NCBI RefSeq assembly: GCF_000377405.1
Contig: NZ_KB905024.1
Coordinates: forward strand, 62,001-126,000
DNA: 64,000 nt
Origin: Thioalkalivibrio sp. ALE31
GTDB taxonomy: Bacteria; Pseudomonadota; Gammaproteobacteria; Ectothiorhodospirales; Ectothiorhodospiraceae
Direction of reading: 5' to 3'
Shown here: positions 25,413 to 34,135 of the stretch, one piece after another
Layout of the letters: every line of letters starts with the position of its first letter
Position numbering within the stretch: the stretch's first letter is position 1
Made by a program: the position numbers and the translations under genes
The notes under the pieces: model-generated
Seen by the model: the letters and a program-made list of their open reading frames with translations, nothing else
Told to the model about the DNA's origin: nothing
Databases searched by the model: none

Positions 25413-26519
25413 CTACGACCGTACGGCGCTGGGAACCGGGGACAAGGACTCCGGCTCGTAGCCCTCGTCGCGCACGATTTTGAGCACCTCCTGGGTCACG
25501 CGGAAGTTGACCAGGAGGTTGCGCTCGATCCGGTGCAGGCGTTCTTCCAGCGCCTCGAGATCCTGTTCGATGCGCAGCATGGAGACCTGGCTGGCGACGG
25601 CCTGATCCGGGTCGCCCTGGTCGCCCTGGTCGTCCGTGCCCGCGTGCGCCTCCCGGCGCGGCCCCGATGAACCGGCGGCGGGGGGCGTCTCGTCCAGCAG
25701 CACGCCCTCCAGATCCTCCTCGATCTCGTCGATCACCTGCTGCGCCCGCGCCGCATCCAGATCGGCACATTCCTCCAGATACCCCATCAGCAGCAGGCGG
25801 TCGCAGAAGGTGTTCACCTTGCGCGGGATGCCGCCGGTGTAGTCGTGGATGCGCGGCCAGATGTCAGCGTCGAAATGCGGCCGGCCATTCCAGCCCACGC
25901 GTGCCAGACGGTGCTCGATGTAGGCGCGCGTATCGTCCTCGTCCATCGGGCCGAGGTGGTAGGTCGCGATCACCCGCTGGCGCAGCTGCTGCATGTTCTC
26001 GCTGCGCAGCAGGCGCCGGAACTCCGGCTGACCGAGCAGAAAGCTCTGCAGCAGGGGGCCGTCCTCGCCCTGGAAGTTGGACAGCATGCGCAGTTCTTCC
26101 ACGGCGTCAGGGCCCAGGTTCTGTGCCTCGTCGACCACCAGCAGCGCGCGCTGGCCCCGGGCCCGCGTGTCGTGCAGGAAGGACTCCAGGCGGCGCAACT
26201 GACCGGCCTTGTGATTCGGGGCATCCTCCAGCCCAAAGGCGAGACAGACCGAGCGCAGCAGGTCTTCGGCATCCAGCTGTGTACTCACCAGCTGGGCCGC
26301 CACCAGGGGCTTGTCGCTCAGGGTCTCGAACAGGCTGCGCACCAGGGTGGTCTTGCCGGCCCCGACCTCGCCGGTGATGACGATGAAGCCTTCCTCCAGC
26401 TGCACGCCGTATTCCAGATAGGCCATCGCCCGGCTGTGGCCCTTGCTCGCGTAGAAGAACCGCGGATCGGGGCTCAGCGCGAAGGGCCGGCCGGTGAAAC
26501 CATAGAATTCCTCGTACAT
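25413..26519 (-). CDS. Secretion ATPase, PEP-CTERM locus subfamily (TIGR03015)
   Basis: A 368-residue AAA+ ATPase of the ExeA/GspA-like kind. MYEEFYGFTGRPFALSPDP at the start is the typical N-terminus. Walker A GEVGAGKTTLVRSL (~50), Walker B LLVVDEAQNL (~125) and sensor residues in GGIPRKVNTFCDRLL (~230) are visible. The C-terminal ~100 residues are a charged, coiled-coil-like tail (LEALEERLHRIERNLL). It probably powers assembly or regulation of EPS export. It ends 15 bp before the deacetylase gene. Confidence 0.92.
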   Translation of the reverse strand: MYEEFYGFTGRPFALSPDPRFFYASKGHSRAMAYLEYGVQLEEGFIVITGEVGAGKTTLVRSLFETLSDKPLVAAQLVSTQLDAEDLLRSVCLAFGLEDAPNHKAGQLRRLESFLHDTRARGQRALLVVDEAQNLGPDAVEELRMLSNFQGEDGPLLQSFLLGQPEFRRLLRSENMQQLRQRVIATYHLGPMDEDDTRAYIEHRLARVGWNGRPHFDADIWPRIHDYTGGIPRKVNTFCDRLLLMGYLEECADLDAARAQQVIDEIEEDLEGVLLDETPPAAGSSGPRREAHAGTDDQGDQGDPDQAVASQVSMLRIEQDLEALEERLHRIERNLLVNFRVTQEVLKIVRDEGYEPESLSPVPSAVRS

Positions 26520-26522
26520 GCC

Positions 26523-28037
26523 TCAGAACTCCCGTGTCAGCGTGCCGATGATCGCGTTCTCGCGGTACTCGTTGGCCGCGGCGTTCGAATCCCGGCGCTG
26601 GTGCCGGTAGGCCAGGCTGGCGCTGGTATCCGGCGTCAGCTGACGACTGACGCTGGCGCGCAGGAACCAGAGGTCATCCTCGCGATCGCTGTCGGTGAAG
26701 TCGGTCCGGCTGATGCCGGTGGTCAGCAGGGTCGTCGTGCGCGGACCGTAGCGCCATTGCCAGAACGCGCTGGCCCCGCGCTGGGTGCGGTTGTCCTCGA
26801 ACAGGCCGACGTTGGTCTGAGTCTCGGATTCGCGCTCGGTCTGGATCAGGTTGACGCCGAACACACTGCGACCGGTGTCGTAACTCCAGCCGGCGCGCCA
26901 GGTTCGGGTCAGGTAGAAGCCTTCCACGAATGCCTCGTCGCCCAGCTCCGGGTTCAGCAGAAACAGGAAGATCTCTTCCGGGGAGTAGTTGTCCAGAAGT
27001 TCGTCGACGGACATGAACTGGATGTCCTCCGCGAGCTGGGCAAAGGGCCCGTCGCGCCGCTGCCGGGTCGAACTCACGCCCTCGTTGTAGCTGAGGCGGT
27101 AGGTGGCGCGGCGGCTGCGGTGGTCGACCGCCAACGACCGGTTCTTGCCGAAGTAGCGTTCGCCGTAGCGGGCCTCGATGTTGGTGACCCTCGTCGGGGC
27201 CCAGCCCGCCCCCACCTGCCAGAAGCCGCCGTCATCGTCCTCGCGGGTGGTCGCATAGTCGTTGAACTCTTCGCCAACCACGCCGAACAGGCGCAGGGAC
27301 CGCCCGAACCGGTAGCCCAGGGTCCCGCTGACCTGTCCGAACTCGCCCTCCAGGCCATCCTCGAAGCGCTCTTTCTCGTAGAACCCGGCGAGCTGCCAGA
27401 AGGGACGGTTGAAGGCGGCCCCGCTGTCGAGGACGTATTCACCCCGGTGGAAGTCGCTGTCCTGGCGGTTGCTGCGGTGGTAGAGATTCTCGCCGTAGGT
27501 GTAGCGGATCTCCTGAGTGGCGAAACTGCCGTAGCGGGTGCGCAGCATCGGCGAGACGCTGTAGGTGGTGGTCTCCTGCAGGTTCTCGCGCGGGGTGCTG
27601 CCCCCGATGCCGACCGGCCCGAGGATCGAGGCCGCCTGCTCGGTACGCGAGGCCCCGGCGTCGACGAAAAAGGTATCGTCCACCAGCTCCCAGTTCGTGC
27701 GGCCGCGCAGGGTGTGGGTCGTGCGGTCCTGGCGTGTATCGTCGGCATAGAAGCGCGAGTTCATGCGGTAGTCGATGCGGGTGTCGCTGCGCGCGCCTTC
27801 GCCGCGCAGCGTGAACCCGGGCGCGACCGTGCCGATCAGGTCGGCCTCCTCCTGCCCCCGCGGGGCCAGGCGGGCGTTGTCAGTCACCTCCGCGGATACC
27901 GTGACCCGGGGGGTGAACGTCCAGTCGACGGCCTTCGCACTACCGGGCACCGCCAGCACGACCGCGGCCGCGCCGATCCACCACCGACGGGCCACCGCCG
28001 GGCCCCGGGGCCTAGCGGGACGGGGCGCCGGCGACAT
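26523..28037 (-). CDS. XrtA-system outer-membrane beta-barrel protein (TIGR03016)
   Basis: About 504 residues. A signal peptide (WWIGAAAVVLAVPGSAKA) is followed by a long series of alternating beta-strand segments rich in aromatic and charged residues, ending SLAYRHQRRDSNAAANEYR and a terminal Phe. This is typical of an outer-membrane barrel. It matches the PEP-CTERM outer-membrane family and probably forms part of the EPS exit path. The start MSPAPRPA at 28037 overlaps the kinase gene by 26 bp; ATG 28055 is an alternative. Confidence 0.88.
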   Translation of the reverse strand: MSPAPRPARPRGPAVARRWWIGAAAVVLAVPGSAKAVDWTFTPRVTVSAEVTDNARLAPRGQEEADLIGTVAPGFTLRGEGARSDTRIDYRMNSRFYADDTRQDRTTHTLRGRTNWELVDDTFFVDAGASRTEQAASILGPVGIGGSTPRENLQETTTYSVSPMLRTRYGSFATQEIRYTYGENLYHRSNRQDSDFHRGEYVLDSGAAFNRPFWQLAGFYEKERFEDGLEGEFGQVSGTLGYRFGRSLRLFGVVGEEFNDYATTREDDDGGFWQVGAGWAPTRVTNIEARYGERYFGKNRSLAVDHRSRRATYRLSYNEGVSSTRQRRDGPFAQLAEDIQFMSVDELLDNYSPEEIFLFLLNPELGDEAFVEGFYLTRTWRAGWSYDTGRSVFGVNLIQTERESETQTNVGLFEDNRTQRGASAFWQWRYGPRTTTLLTTGISRTDFTDSDREDDLWFLRASVSRQLTPDTSASLAYRHQRRDSNAAANEYRENAIIGTLTREF

Positions 28038-28908
28038 GATCACGCTCGCTGCCATAGTAGCTGCCCCCGTAGTACTGCCCCCCCATGCCAATACCGGGCG
28101 TCGCGCGGTTGAGAGAGGTGAGTACGACCCCGCAGGAATCCAGTTGATGCATGGCCCGCTCCACCGTGGTGGCCGGCGTGCGATCGGCCTCGACCACCAT
28201 CACCACCTGTCCCATGTGAGTCGCCAGCACGCCCGGCTCGCTGGTCGCCAGCAGGGGCGGGGAGTCGAACAGGATGATCCGGTCCTCGTAGCGATCGTGC
28301 AGGTCATCGACCAGATCCCGCATCACGTCGCTCGCCAGGATCTCGGTCGAACGCCCGTGCGGACGGCCCGCGGGCAGAACGGTCAGGTTCTCCACGTTGG
28401 TGCGCAGCAGCACATCGGGGATCTGGATATCCGGCTCGCTGAGGACATCCATAAGTCCAAGGTCGGCCTTGAAACCCAGCGTGCGGGGGATCGCCGGTCG
28501 CGCCACGTCGGCATCCACCAGCAGCACCGTGCGTTCCAGCTCCATCGCCATGCTCAGGGCCAGGTTCACACTGGTGAAGGTCTTGCCTTCCCCTGGCAGG
28601 GCGCTGGTGATCATGATCAGCCGACCACGGGGCACGCGCATTGCCGCGTGGCGCCCGAAGGCGTTGTTCAGCAACGGGCGCTTCATCATGCGGAACTCTT
28701 CCGCCACGCTGGAGCGTTGATCCCCGGGCACGATGAGCCCCTGCTTGCGCAGCCAGGCAAAATCGATGCTGACTTCCTGTGATACCGGTGCCCGTTGAGG
28801 TTCGGGCTCGGGCGTCGCGGTTTCGGGGGCCGGCGCCTGTTCCGCCCTGGCTTCGGGGACCGGCTGTCGCGCCCGGTTCTTGTCCAGTGCCTTCTCGATA
28901 ATGCTCAT
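28012..28908 (-). CDS. XrtA-associated tyrosine autokinase (TIGR03018)
   Basis: A 298-residue BY-kinase-type ATPase. It begins MSIIEKALDKNRA, the family start, then a Pro/Glu-rich linker. Walker A reads TSALPGEGKTFTSVNLA (~110), Walker A' VLLVDADVARP (~140) and Walker B IILFDSPPLL (~225). The C-terminal tyrosine cluster GQYYGGSYYGSE (~280) is the autophosphorylation region. It pairs with the chain-length protein 115 bp upstream to control EPS polymer length. Confidence 0.93.
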   Translation of the reverse strand: MSIIEKALDKNRARQPVPEARAEQAPAPETATPEPEPQRAPVSQEVSIDFAWLRKQGLIVPGDQRSSVAEEFRMMKRPLLNNAFGRHAAMRVPRGRLIMITSALPGEGKTFTSVNLALSMAMELERTVLLVDADVARPAIPRTLGFKADLGLMDVLSEPDIQIPDVLLRTNVENLTVLPAGRPHGRSTEILASDVMRDLVDDLHDRYEDRIILFDSPPLLATSEPGVLATHMGQVVMVVEADRTPATTVERAMHQLDSCGVVLTSLNRATPGIGMGGQYYGGSYYGSERDHVAGAPSR

Positions 28909-29023
28909 CGCGCTGTCTGCCCCCTGCTGGCAACCGATTGCGTCGAATCGGCCCGTTCCCTGAAAGATAGTCGGTGCGCCCGGCGATGACCGGAAACGTG
29001 CCCGGCGAACCCGCCCGGCACCC

Positions 29024-30568
29024 TCATCGCAGCCATCCCATGAGCTCGTCCAGAAGGAACTCGGACCCCGTCGCGTAGAGCCCCATGACCACGGCATAGA
29101 CCAGCACCAGGGTCCCCAGCGCCGCCGCAAACACGGCCAGCTCGGACAACCGCCGGTGCCGGGTCATCGGGGTGCGCACGCGCGAGACACTGCCGAGGAC
29201 CGGCCGGCCGGTCACCGCCGCCAGCTGCTGGCTGCTGCTGATGGTTCGCCGCAGCTGCGACAGCAGGAAGGCAAATCCGGTGCCCGCCCCCAGGCCGACC
29301 AGCAGGACGGCGGTGGCCAGCATGGGCCGATCCGGCGAGGCCGGCGCCGTGGGCTGGCGCGGTGGCTCCAGCACCCGGAAATCGACCGCGTCGGTCTGGC
29401 TCTCCACGGCCTCGGACATCACCGCCTGCTCGCGACGGTCCTGCAGCTGGCGGTAGGAATTGCGCAGCACGTCGTAGTTGCGGGTCAGGGAAGTCAGCTC
29501 GGACTCCACCGCCGGCGCGCGGTCCACATCGCCCTCCAGCCGCGCCACCCGCTCCTCGAACTCGGCAATGCGGGTGGTCAGCGAGGCGATCTCGCTTTCG
29601 GTTTCGGAGATCGCGTTCTGCAGCGCCTCGTTGCTGCTGCCCGGGCGCTGGATGGCCTGCGGGTTGCGCGCGAACTCCTGCGCCTCCCGTTCCCGGCGCT
29701 CCTCCAGCTCGACGAGGATGCGGCGCGACGACACCACGTCCGGGTGTTCATCGGTGTAGCGCAGCCGCATCGCGTCGATGTTCTCCTGCAATTCGCTGAT
29801 GCGCCGGTCCAGTTCCGAGTTCTCGTAGCCCCCCAGGCCACTGGCCCGGCCTTCACGGGCCCGCCGCTCCAGTGTCTGCAACCGGCTCTCGGCCTCGCGG
29901 CGCTGCAGCCGGGCCTGCTGCAGCTGGTCACGGGTGCGCTCGAGCCGCGAGTAGAAGTTGCCATCGCCACTGAGGAAGCGCGCGTTGTCGCGCTTGAACT
30001 GCTCGATCTCGGCCTCCTTCTCCTGCAGCTGCTGTTCGTAGTTCTCCAGCTGACGCTCGATGAACTGCTGCGAAGTGGTGAGGTCGAGGCGCGAGTCGCC
30101 CATGCCGCGGGCCATGAACAGGTCGACTGTCTCGCGGACCACGCGGTAGGCGACCTCGGGGTTGCTGTGGCGGAAGCGGACGCTGTAGATGTTGTCGCGC
30201 TCGCCCCCCTCCAGGGTCAGCCGCGATCGCAGCAATGCCACCTGGGCATCCAGGCTGGCGTTTCCGGTCAGCACATCGAGATCGCTCTCGCGGGCGATCT
30301 CCTCGAGGTTGTCGCGGCTGAGCAGGGTGCGCGTGATCATGCGCAGGCGCTGCTCGGTGTTCGGGCGTACCGTCATCCCGCGCAGCAGCGGGTCCAGCAC
30401 CGACTGGGTGTTCACGTAGATCCGGGCATCCGCCTGGTAGGTATCCGGCAGGTTGTGGGCGTAGGCCCAGCCACCGATACAGACCAGCCAGGCAATTGGC
30501 AGGATCCACCAGCGCTTGCGCCAGGTGCCCCGCACATGCTGCCAGAGCTCTTGAACGATCTTTTCCAT
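29024..30568 (-). CDS. XrtA-system chain-length determinant, Wzz-like (TIGR03007)
   Basis: A 514-residue polysaccharide co-polymerase. The first membrane helix (WWILPIAWLVCIGGWAYA) is at ~20. A long periplasmic coiled coil spans ~155-390 (ENYEQQLQEKEAEIEQFKR and similar). The Pro-rich segment FRVLEPPRQPTAPASPDRP leads into a second membrane helix at ~430, and a third hydrophobic helix lies near the end (~485). It sets chain length together with the adjacent kinase. The start MEKIVQEL at 30568 is the family start. Confidence 0.92.
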   Translation of the reverse strand: MEKIVQELWQHVRGTWRKRWWILPIAWLVCIGGWAYAHNLPDTYQADARIYVNTQSVLDPLLRGMTVRPNTEQRLRMITRTLLSRDNLEEIARESDLDVLTGNASLDAQVALLRSRLTLEGGERDNIYSVRFRHSNPEVAYRVVRETVDLFMARGMGDSRLDLTTSQQFIERQLENYEQQLQEKEAEIEQFKRDNARFLSGDGNFYSRLERTRDQLQQARLQRREAESRLQTLERRAREGRASGLGGYENSELDRRISELQENIDAMRLRYTDEHPDVVSSRRILVELEERREREAQEFARNPQAIQRPGSSNEALQNAISETESEIASLTTRIAEFEERVARLEGDVDRAPAVESELTSLTRNYDVLRNSYRQLQDRREQAVMSEAVESQTDAVDFRVLEPPRQPTAPASPDRPMLATAVLLVGLGAGTGFAFLLSQLRRTISSSQQLAAVTGRPVLGSVSRVRTPMTRHRRLSELAVFAAALGTLVLVYAVVMGLYATGSEFLLDELMGWLR

Positions 30569-30931
30569 ACGGCCCAGCTTCCCGCCGACCGCACTGGCGC
30601 ATGGGAGCGCCCGCGGGCCGATCTGCAGCGAATACCTGTCCCCCGGACGCGCCTGCGTTGCGCCGGGACCACCCGGCTCTGGCACCGTCGTGCCGGTCCC
30701 GCCGGGTTTGGGGAAATCCCAGGTTCATTCAAGTGGGTTTGCGCACACCTGTCCACAGATGTCGGGATTGTTTACATACGGCGAACTGACGCGCAGATCA
30801 CGGCGCGGGCGATCGCACGGAGGCGGATGAATCCCGGGCGGTTCTGTGAACTGGTACAGGGTTTGCTACCGGGTCACTGGGTAGAGTCGTAAGCCTGCAG
30901 CGGCCCCTGCACCGACCCTCAAGGATCGCTG
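30569..30931. other. Divergent intergenic region
   Basis: This 363-bp region separates the leftward chain-length/autokinase operon from the rightward PilZ operon and should hold both promoters. It has an AT-richer patch around TTGTTTACATACGG (30769-30782) but no convincing -35/-10 pair. I find no sigma-54 element with the required 10-bp GG-GC spacing. No gene is seen. Confidence 0.5.
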
Positions 30932-31504
30932 ATGAGTCACGAAAAGTTGGCACTGGAGCTCGCGGACTTCTGGTTCCCGGCGATCGCGGATCAACCCTGG
31001 GAGGAACGCCTGCGCATCCTGGACGAGGTCCACGGCCAGCTGTACCAGGATCTGGAGACCGTCGGCGAGTATGAACAGGTCTCCGCCAGCTTCGTGGCGG
31101 CCTTGATCGACCGACTGGGGTCACCCCCGATCACGCATCCGGCGCAGGCACAGATCTACGCCAGCTCGTCGGAGGAACGGCACTGGGGCGCGGCCATGGC
31201 ATGGCAGTTCGGCGAGGGACAGGACGCCGGGGCAACCACCCCGATGCCTGAGGAACGGCGGCGCTGGCCGCGCGAGATCGTCAACCGACTCACCGAGATG
31301 TGGGTGCAGGGACGACCGGCGCGCTGCCGGCTGGTGGACATCTCGCGCTACGGCGCACGCGTCATGCCGCTGCGCTACCAGCCGCGACTGCCCCCGGGAA
31401 CGCCCATCCGGGTCATGGTGGCGGAGGGCAGCGTGCGCGACGGCGTGGTGGTGTTTTCCAGTCCGCGCGGGGTCGGTCTGCAGTTCGCGAATGCCGCGCA
31501 CTGA
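30932..31504 (+). CDS. PilZ-domain protein
   Basis: A 190-residue protein. The C-terminal half (~105-188) is a PilZ domain with both c-di-GMP motifs: the Arg-rich ERRRWPRE at ~107 and DISRYGARV at ~137 (the D-x-S-x-x-G type). The N-terminal ~100 residues are helical and unassigned. It probably senses cyclic di-GMP and adjusts EPS production or the downstream operon. It ends about 25 bp before the first N-acyltransferase and is likely first in that transcript. Confidence 0.88.
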   Translation: MSHEKLALELADFWFPAIADQPWEERLRILDEVHGQLYQDLETVGEYEQVSASFVAALIDRLGSPPITHPAQAQIYASSSEERHWGAAMAWQFGEGQDAGATTPMPEERRRWPREIVNRLTEMWVQGRPARCRLVDISRYGARVMPLRYQPRLPPGTPIRVMVAEGSVRDGVVVFSSPRGVGLQFANAAH

Positions 31505-31529
31505 ACGGTGCGGCATTCAATCTCGGACC

Positions 31530-32354
31530 ATGGGAGCAGAAACATGCATTATCCGAATACGGACTCGACACCCAACCGAAGTACAGACACACCCCCTCGA
31601 CCGCCCGCCGCATCCGGTTCCGGATGCGGCTCTGCGCGTGAATAGGGCCGGACGGTTCCGCGCCTATCTCGCACGCTCGGAGGCCGCCCGACGGATCCAT
31701 TTCCGCCTGCGCTACGAGGTGTACTGCCGCGAAACCGGTTTCGAACCCGCCGAACAGCACCCGGAAGGCATCGAGCGCGATGCCTACGACGAGCATGCCG
31801 AGCATTTCCTGATCAGCCACGAAGGCCGCCCGCCGGACGCTCGCTGGGTGGGCGCCATGCGCCTGATCCTGCCGGGGAACCAACCCCTGCCGACCACGGC
31901 GAACTGCCGGCTGTTTCCCGAGGTGGCAGCCCAGTCCTGGGAACCCGCGCTGGAGGTGTCGCGCCTGATCGTGCGCGGGGCTTCGCCCGAGGTGCTCTAT
32001 CACCTGTGCCAGGCCTCCCAGGAGTACGCGCGGCGCCACGGCTACCGCCGGATGTTCTTCCTGGTGCGCCCGGCGCTCGTGCGACTGCTGCGACGCCACG
32101 GCCTGCCCATCGAGGTGTGCGGCGCCCCCCACCGTCATCGTGGTACCCGCATCCCGTGCCTCGCGCACACGGAGGCCGCGGGCAAGGCCCTGCGCGCCTG
32201 GCGAGCGCGCCTGCAACTCCCGGCAGCGGCGGAGATTCCCCACTACACTGCGTGGGAAGAACCCGCCACGGGCGGGGCGCCGCATCCGACGGAGGTGCCC
32301 GCCGCGTGGGGGCCGCCACCGGACGTGGCGGGGCTTGCAGCAGGAGGAAACTAG
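31530..32354 (+). CDS. XrtA-associated N-acyltransferase 1 (TIGR03694-like, AHL-synthase fold)
   Basis: An autoinducer-synthase-like N-acyltransferase. The conserved set is visible: FRLRYEVYCRETGFE, then DAYDEHAEHFLI, GAMRLI and EVSRLIV, matching the invariant Arg, Asp/His, Arg and Glu-x-x-Arg positions of LuxI-fold enzymes. These enzymes move an acyl chain from acyl-ACP to an amine. The start is uncertain. ATG 31530 gives 274 residues but has no ribosome binding site. GTG 31638 (VNRAGRF) gives 238 and begins where homology begins. A GTG-started second copy follows after 2 bp. The C-terminal ~50 residues are Pro/Ala-rich. Confidence 0.85.
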   Translation: MGAETCIIRIRTRHPTEVQTHPLDRPPHPVPDAALRVNRAGRFRAYLARSEAARRIHFRLRYEVYCRETGFEPAEQHPEGIERDAYDEHAEHFLISHEGRPPDARWVGAMRLILPGNQPLPTTANCRLFPEVAAQSWEPALEVSRLIVRGASPEVLYHLCQASQEYARRHGYRRMFFLVRPALVRLLRRHGLPIEVCGAPHRHRGTRIPCLAHTEAAGKALRAWRARLQLPAAAEIPHYTAWEEPATGGAPHPTEVPAAWGPPPDVAGLAAGGN

Positions 32355-32356
32355 TC

Positions 32357-33232
32357 GTGGAAAGCGACTCGATCGTCAGCGGGTTCAAGCGGTACTTCGA
32401 CCTCTCCCAGCGCACCGGGGAACACCTGGAGGACATCCAGCATCTTCGCTACCAGGTGTACTGCAAGGAGTTCGGCTTCGAGCGGGAGGAGGATTGCCCG
32501 GGCCACAAGGAGGTCGACGCGTACGACGCCCAGGCCTGGCACTGCCTGCTGGAGCACAAGCCCAGCGGGATGGCCGCCGGCTGTGTGCGCGTAGTGCATG
32601 TCGACACCCGGGACCCGATCGGACAGCTGCCCATGGAGCGCCATTGCCACGACAGCTTTTTCGACACCCCCTGGCGCCCGGACCGGCTGGAGCGCGACAA
32701 CGTCTGCGAGGTGTCCCGGCTCGCCGTGCACAGCATGTTCCGCCGCCGCAACGGCGAGGCCGCCACCCCGATCGGGGACATCGAGGCCCTGAAACTCTCG
32801 CCCGACCAGATCCGCGTGTTCCCGATCCTCGCGGTCAGCCTGTTCGTGGCCGCAACCCTGCTCTGCGTGCACTACCGCAAGCAGCATGCCTTCGCGATGA
32901 TGGAGCCGGCCCTCGCCCGCATCCTGCGGCATACCGGGCTGGAGTTCACCCAGATCGGCGAGGTCGTGCACTATCATGGCAAGCGCGCGGCGTTCTACAT
33001 CGACTCCGGCGAGGCACACGAAAGCATCCAGCGATCGAGTGCCCTGAGCGAGCTGTGCCGGCACGTGGAGTCGACCTTGCTGCGCGCCCCGCGTGTTCCC
33101 CCGGCGGTGACATCCGCGCAGATGCTCCGCTTCCCGGGCGCTGCCGGGTGCCCTGTCGTCCGCCCGACCGGCCGGACACGCCTGCCGCTACCGGCACGCT
33201 CGCAACCGGGACTCAACGGGTTGGCGCATTGA
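32357..33232 (+). CDS. XrtA-associated N-acyltransferase 2 (TIGR03694 type)
   Basis: A 291-residue protein from GTG 32357, which has a strong AGGAGG nine bases upstream. The AHL-synthase-fold motifs are clear: FKRYFDLSQ, then HLRYQVYCKEFGFE (~30), VDAYDAQAWHCLL (~57), AGCVRVV and CEVSRLAV (~120). It is the better family match of the two adjacent transferases. The C-terminal ~60 residues after the core are low-complexity. It should take acyl-ACP and an amino acceptor, and neither substrate is known. Its stop overlaps the E1-like start (TTGA), so the two are translationally coupled. Confidence 0.88.
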   Translation: MESDSIVSGFKRYFDLSQRTGEHLEDIQHLRYQVYCKEFGFEREEDCPGHKEVDAYDAQAWHCLLEHKPSGMAAGCVRVVHVDTRDPIGQLPMERHCHDSFFDTPWRPDRLERDNVCEVSRLAVHSMFRRRNGEAATPIGDIEALKLSPDQIRVFPILAVSLFVAATLLCVHYRKQHAFAMMEPALARILRHTGLEFTQIGEVVHYHGKRAAFYIDSGEAHESIQRSSALSELCRHVESTLLRAPRVPPAVTSAQMLRFPGAAGCPVVRPTGRTRLPLPARSQPGLNGLAH

Positions 33233-34131
33233 GTTCCGGGTTCGACTACCAGACGGCCTTCGCCCGAACGGTTGGCTGGGTGACGCCGGCCGAACTGCAG
33301 CGGCTGCGCGGCGCCCGCATCGCGATCGCCGGTCTTGGCGGGGTCGGCGGCGCCCACCTGCTGACCCTGGTGCGCCTCGGTATCGGCCATTTCCGCATCG
33401 CCGACCCCGACATCTTCGAGCTGCACAACATGAACCGCCAGGTCGGCGCGGCCCTGTCGCGGCTGGACCGCCCCAAGGTCGAGGTGCTGGAGGAGATGGC
33501 CCGGGACATCAACCCGGAACTCGAGATCGACGCCTTTGCGCAGGGCGTCCACGCCGACAACCTGGAGGCCTTCCTCGACGGCGTGGATGTCTACGTGGAC
33601 GGCCTCGACTTCTTCGCCTTCGACATCCGGCGCCAGGTCTTCCGGGCCTGTGCCGAGCGCGGCATCCCCGCCGTCACGGTGGCCCCGCTCGGCATGGGGG
33701 CCGCCCTGCTGAACTTCCGCCCCGACGGGATGAGCTTCGACGCCTACTTCGACCTGCACGACGACCTGGACGACGAGGAACTGGCCCTGCGCTTCATGAT
33801 CGGCCTGGCGCCCGCGATGCTGCAGATGGGCTACCTGGCCGACCCGACAGCCGTCGACCTGGCGGCACGCCGCGGCCCCTCCACGCCGATGGCCTGCGAC
33901 CTGTGCGCCGGGGTCATGGGCACCGAGGTGCTCAAGCTGCTGCTGGGGCGCGGCGCGCAAACCTGGGCCCCGCGGGGCGTGCACTTCGACGCCTACCGCC
34001 AGCGCCTCGCCCGCACCTGGCGCCCCGGGGGCAATCGCAACCCGCTCCACCGCCTGCTGATCCGGATCGCCCGCCGGCGACTGCGCGCCCAGCGCGCGCA
34101 CCAGCGGGCCGCGAACCCGGAGGTACAATGA
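33229..34131 (+). CDS. E1/ThiF-family adenylyltransferase
   Basis: A 300-residue protein from TTG 33229, which overlaps the preceding stop. The Rossmann ATP-binding loop GLGGVGG is at 35-41. IADPDIFELHNMNRQVG (~64) has the conserved Asp and Arg of E1/MoeB/ThiF, RPKVEVLEEM (~82) the lysine, and VYVDGLDFF (~120) the second Asp. Near the end MACDLCAGVMGTEVLK carries two Cys, but no full CxxC-x-CxxC zinc site is seen. Such enzymes adenylate a C-terminal Gly or a carboxylate. No ThiS, MoaD or other ubiquitin-like partner is in the operon, so the target is unknown and may be the acyl product. Confidence 0.88.
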   Translation: MSSGFDYQTAFARTVGWVTPAELQRLRGARIAIAGLGGVGGAHLLTLVRLGIGHFRIADPDIFELHNMNRQVGAALSRLDRPKVEVLEEMARDINPELEIDAFAQGVHADNLEAFLDGVDVYVDGLDFFAFDIRRQVFRACAERGIPAVTVAPLGMGAALLNFRPDGMSFDAYFDLHDDLDDEELALRFMIGLAPAMLQMGYLADPTAVDLAARRGPSTPMACDLCAGVMGTEVLKLLLGRGAQTWAPRGVHFDAYRQRLARTWRPGGNRNPLHRLLIRIARRRLRAQRAHQRAANPEVQ

Positions 34132-34135
34132 CGCC

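Noticed and set aside
25845-28112. A 755-codon open frame on the plus strand opposite the ATPase and outer-membrane genes
   Set aside because: It is a GC-rich shadow frame. The minus-strand frames carry signal peptide, Walker motifs and family signatures, while this one has none.
31530-33232. LuxI-type quorum-sensing synthases
   Set aside because: The fold motifs fit, but the genes match the XrtA-associated acyltransferase family, occur as a pair in an export operon, and have no LuxR-type regulator nearby.
33229-34131. Thiamine or molybdopterin ThiF/MoeB
   Set aside because: No ThiS, MoaD, ThiG or MoaE gene is near, and the operon context is acyltransferases and envelope export.
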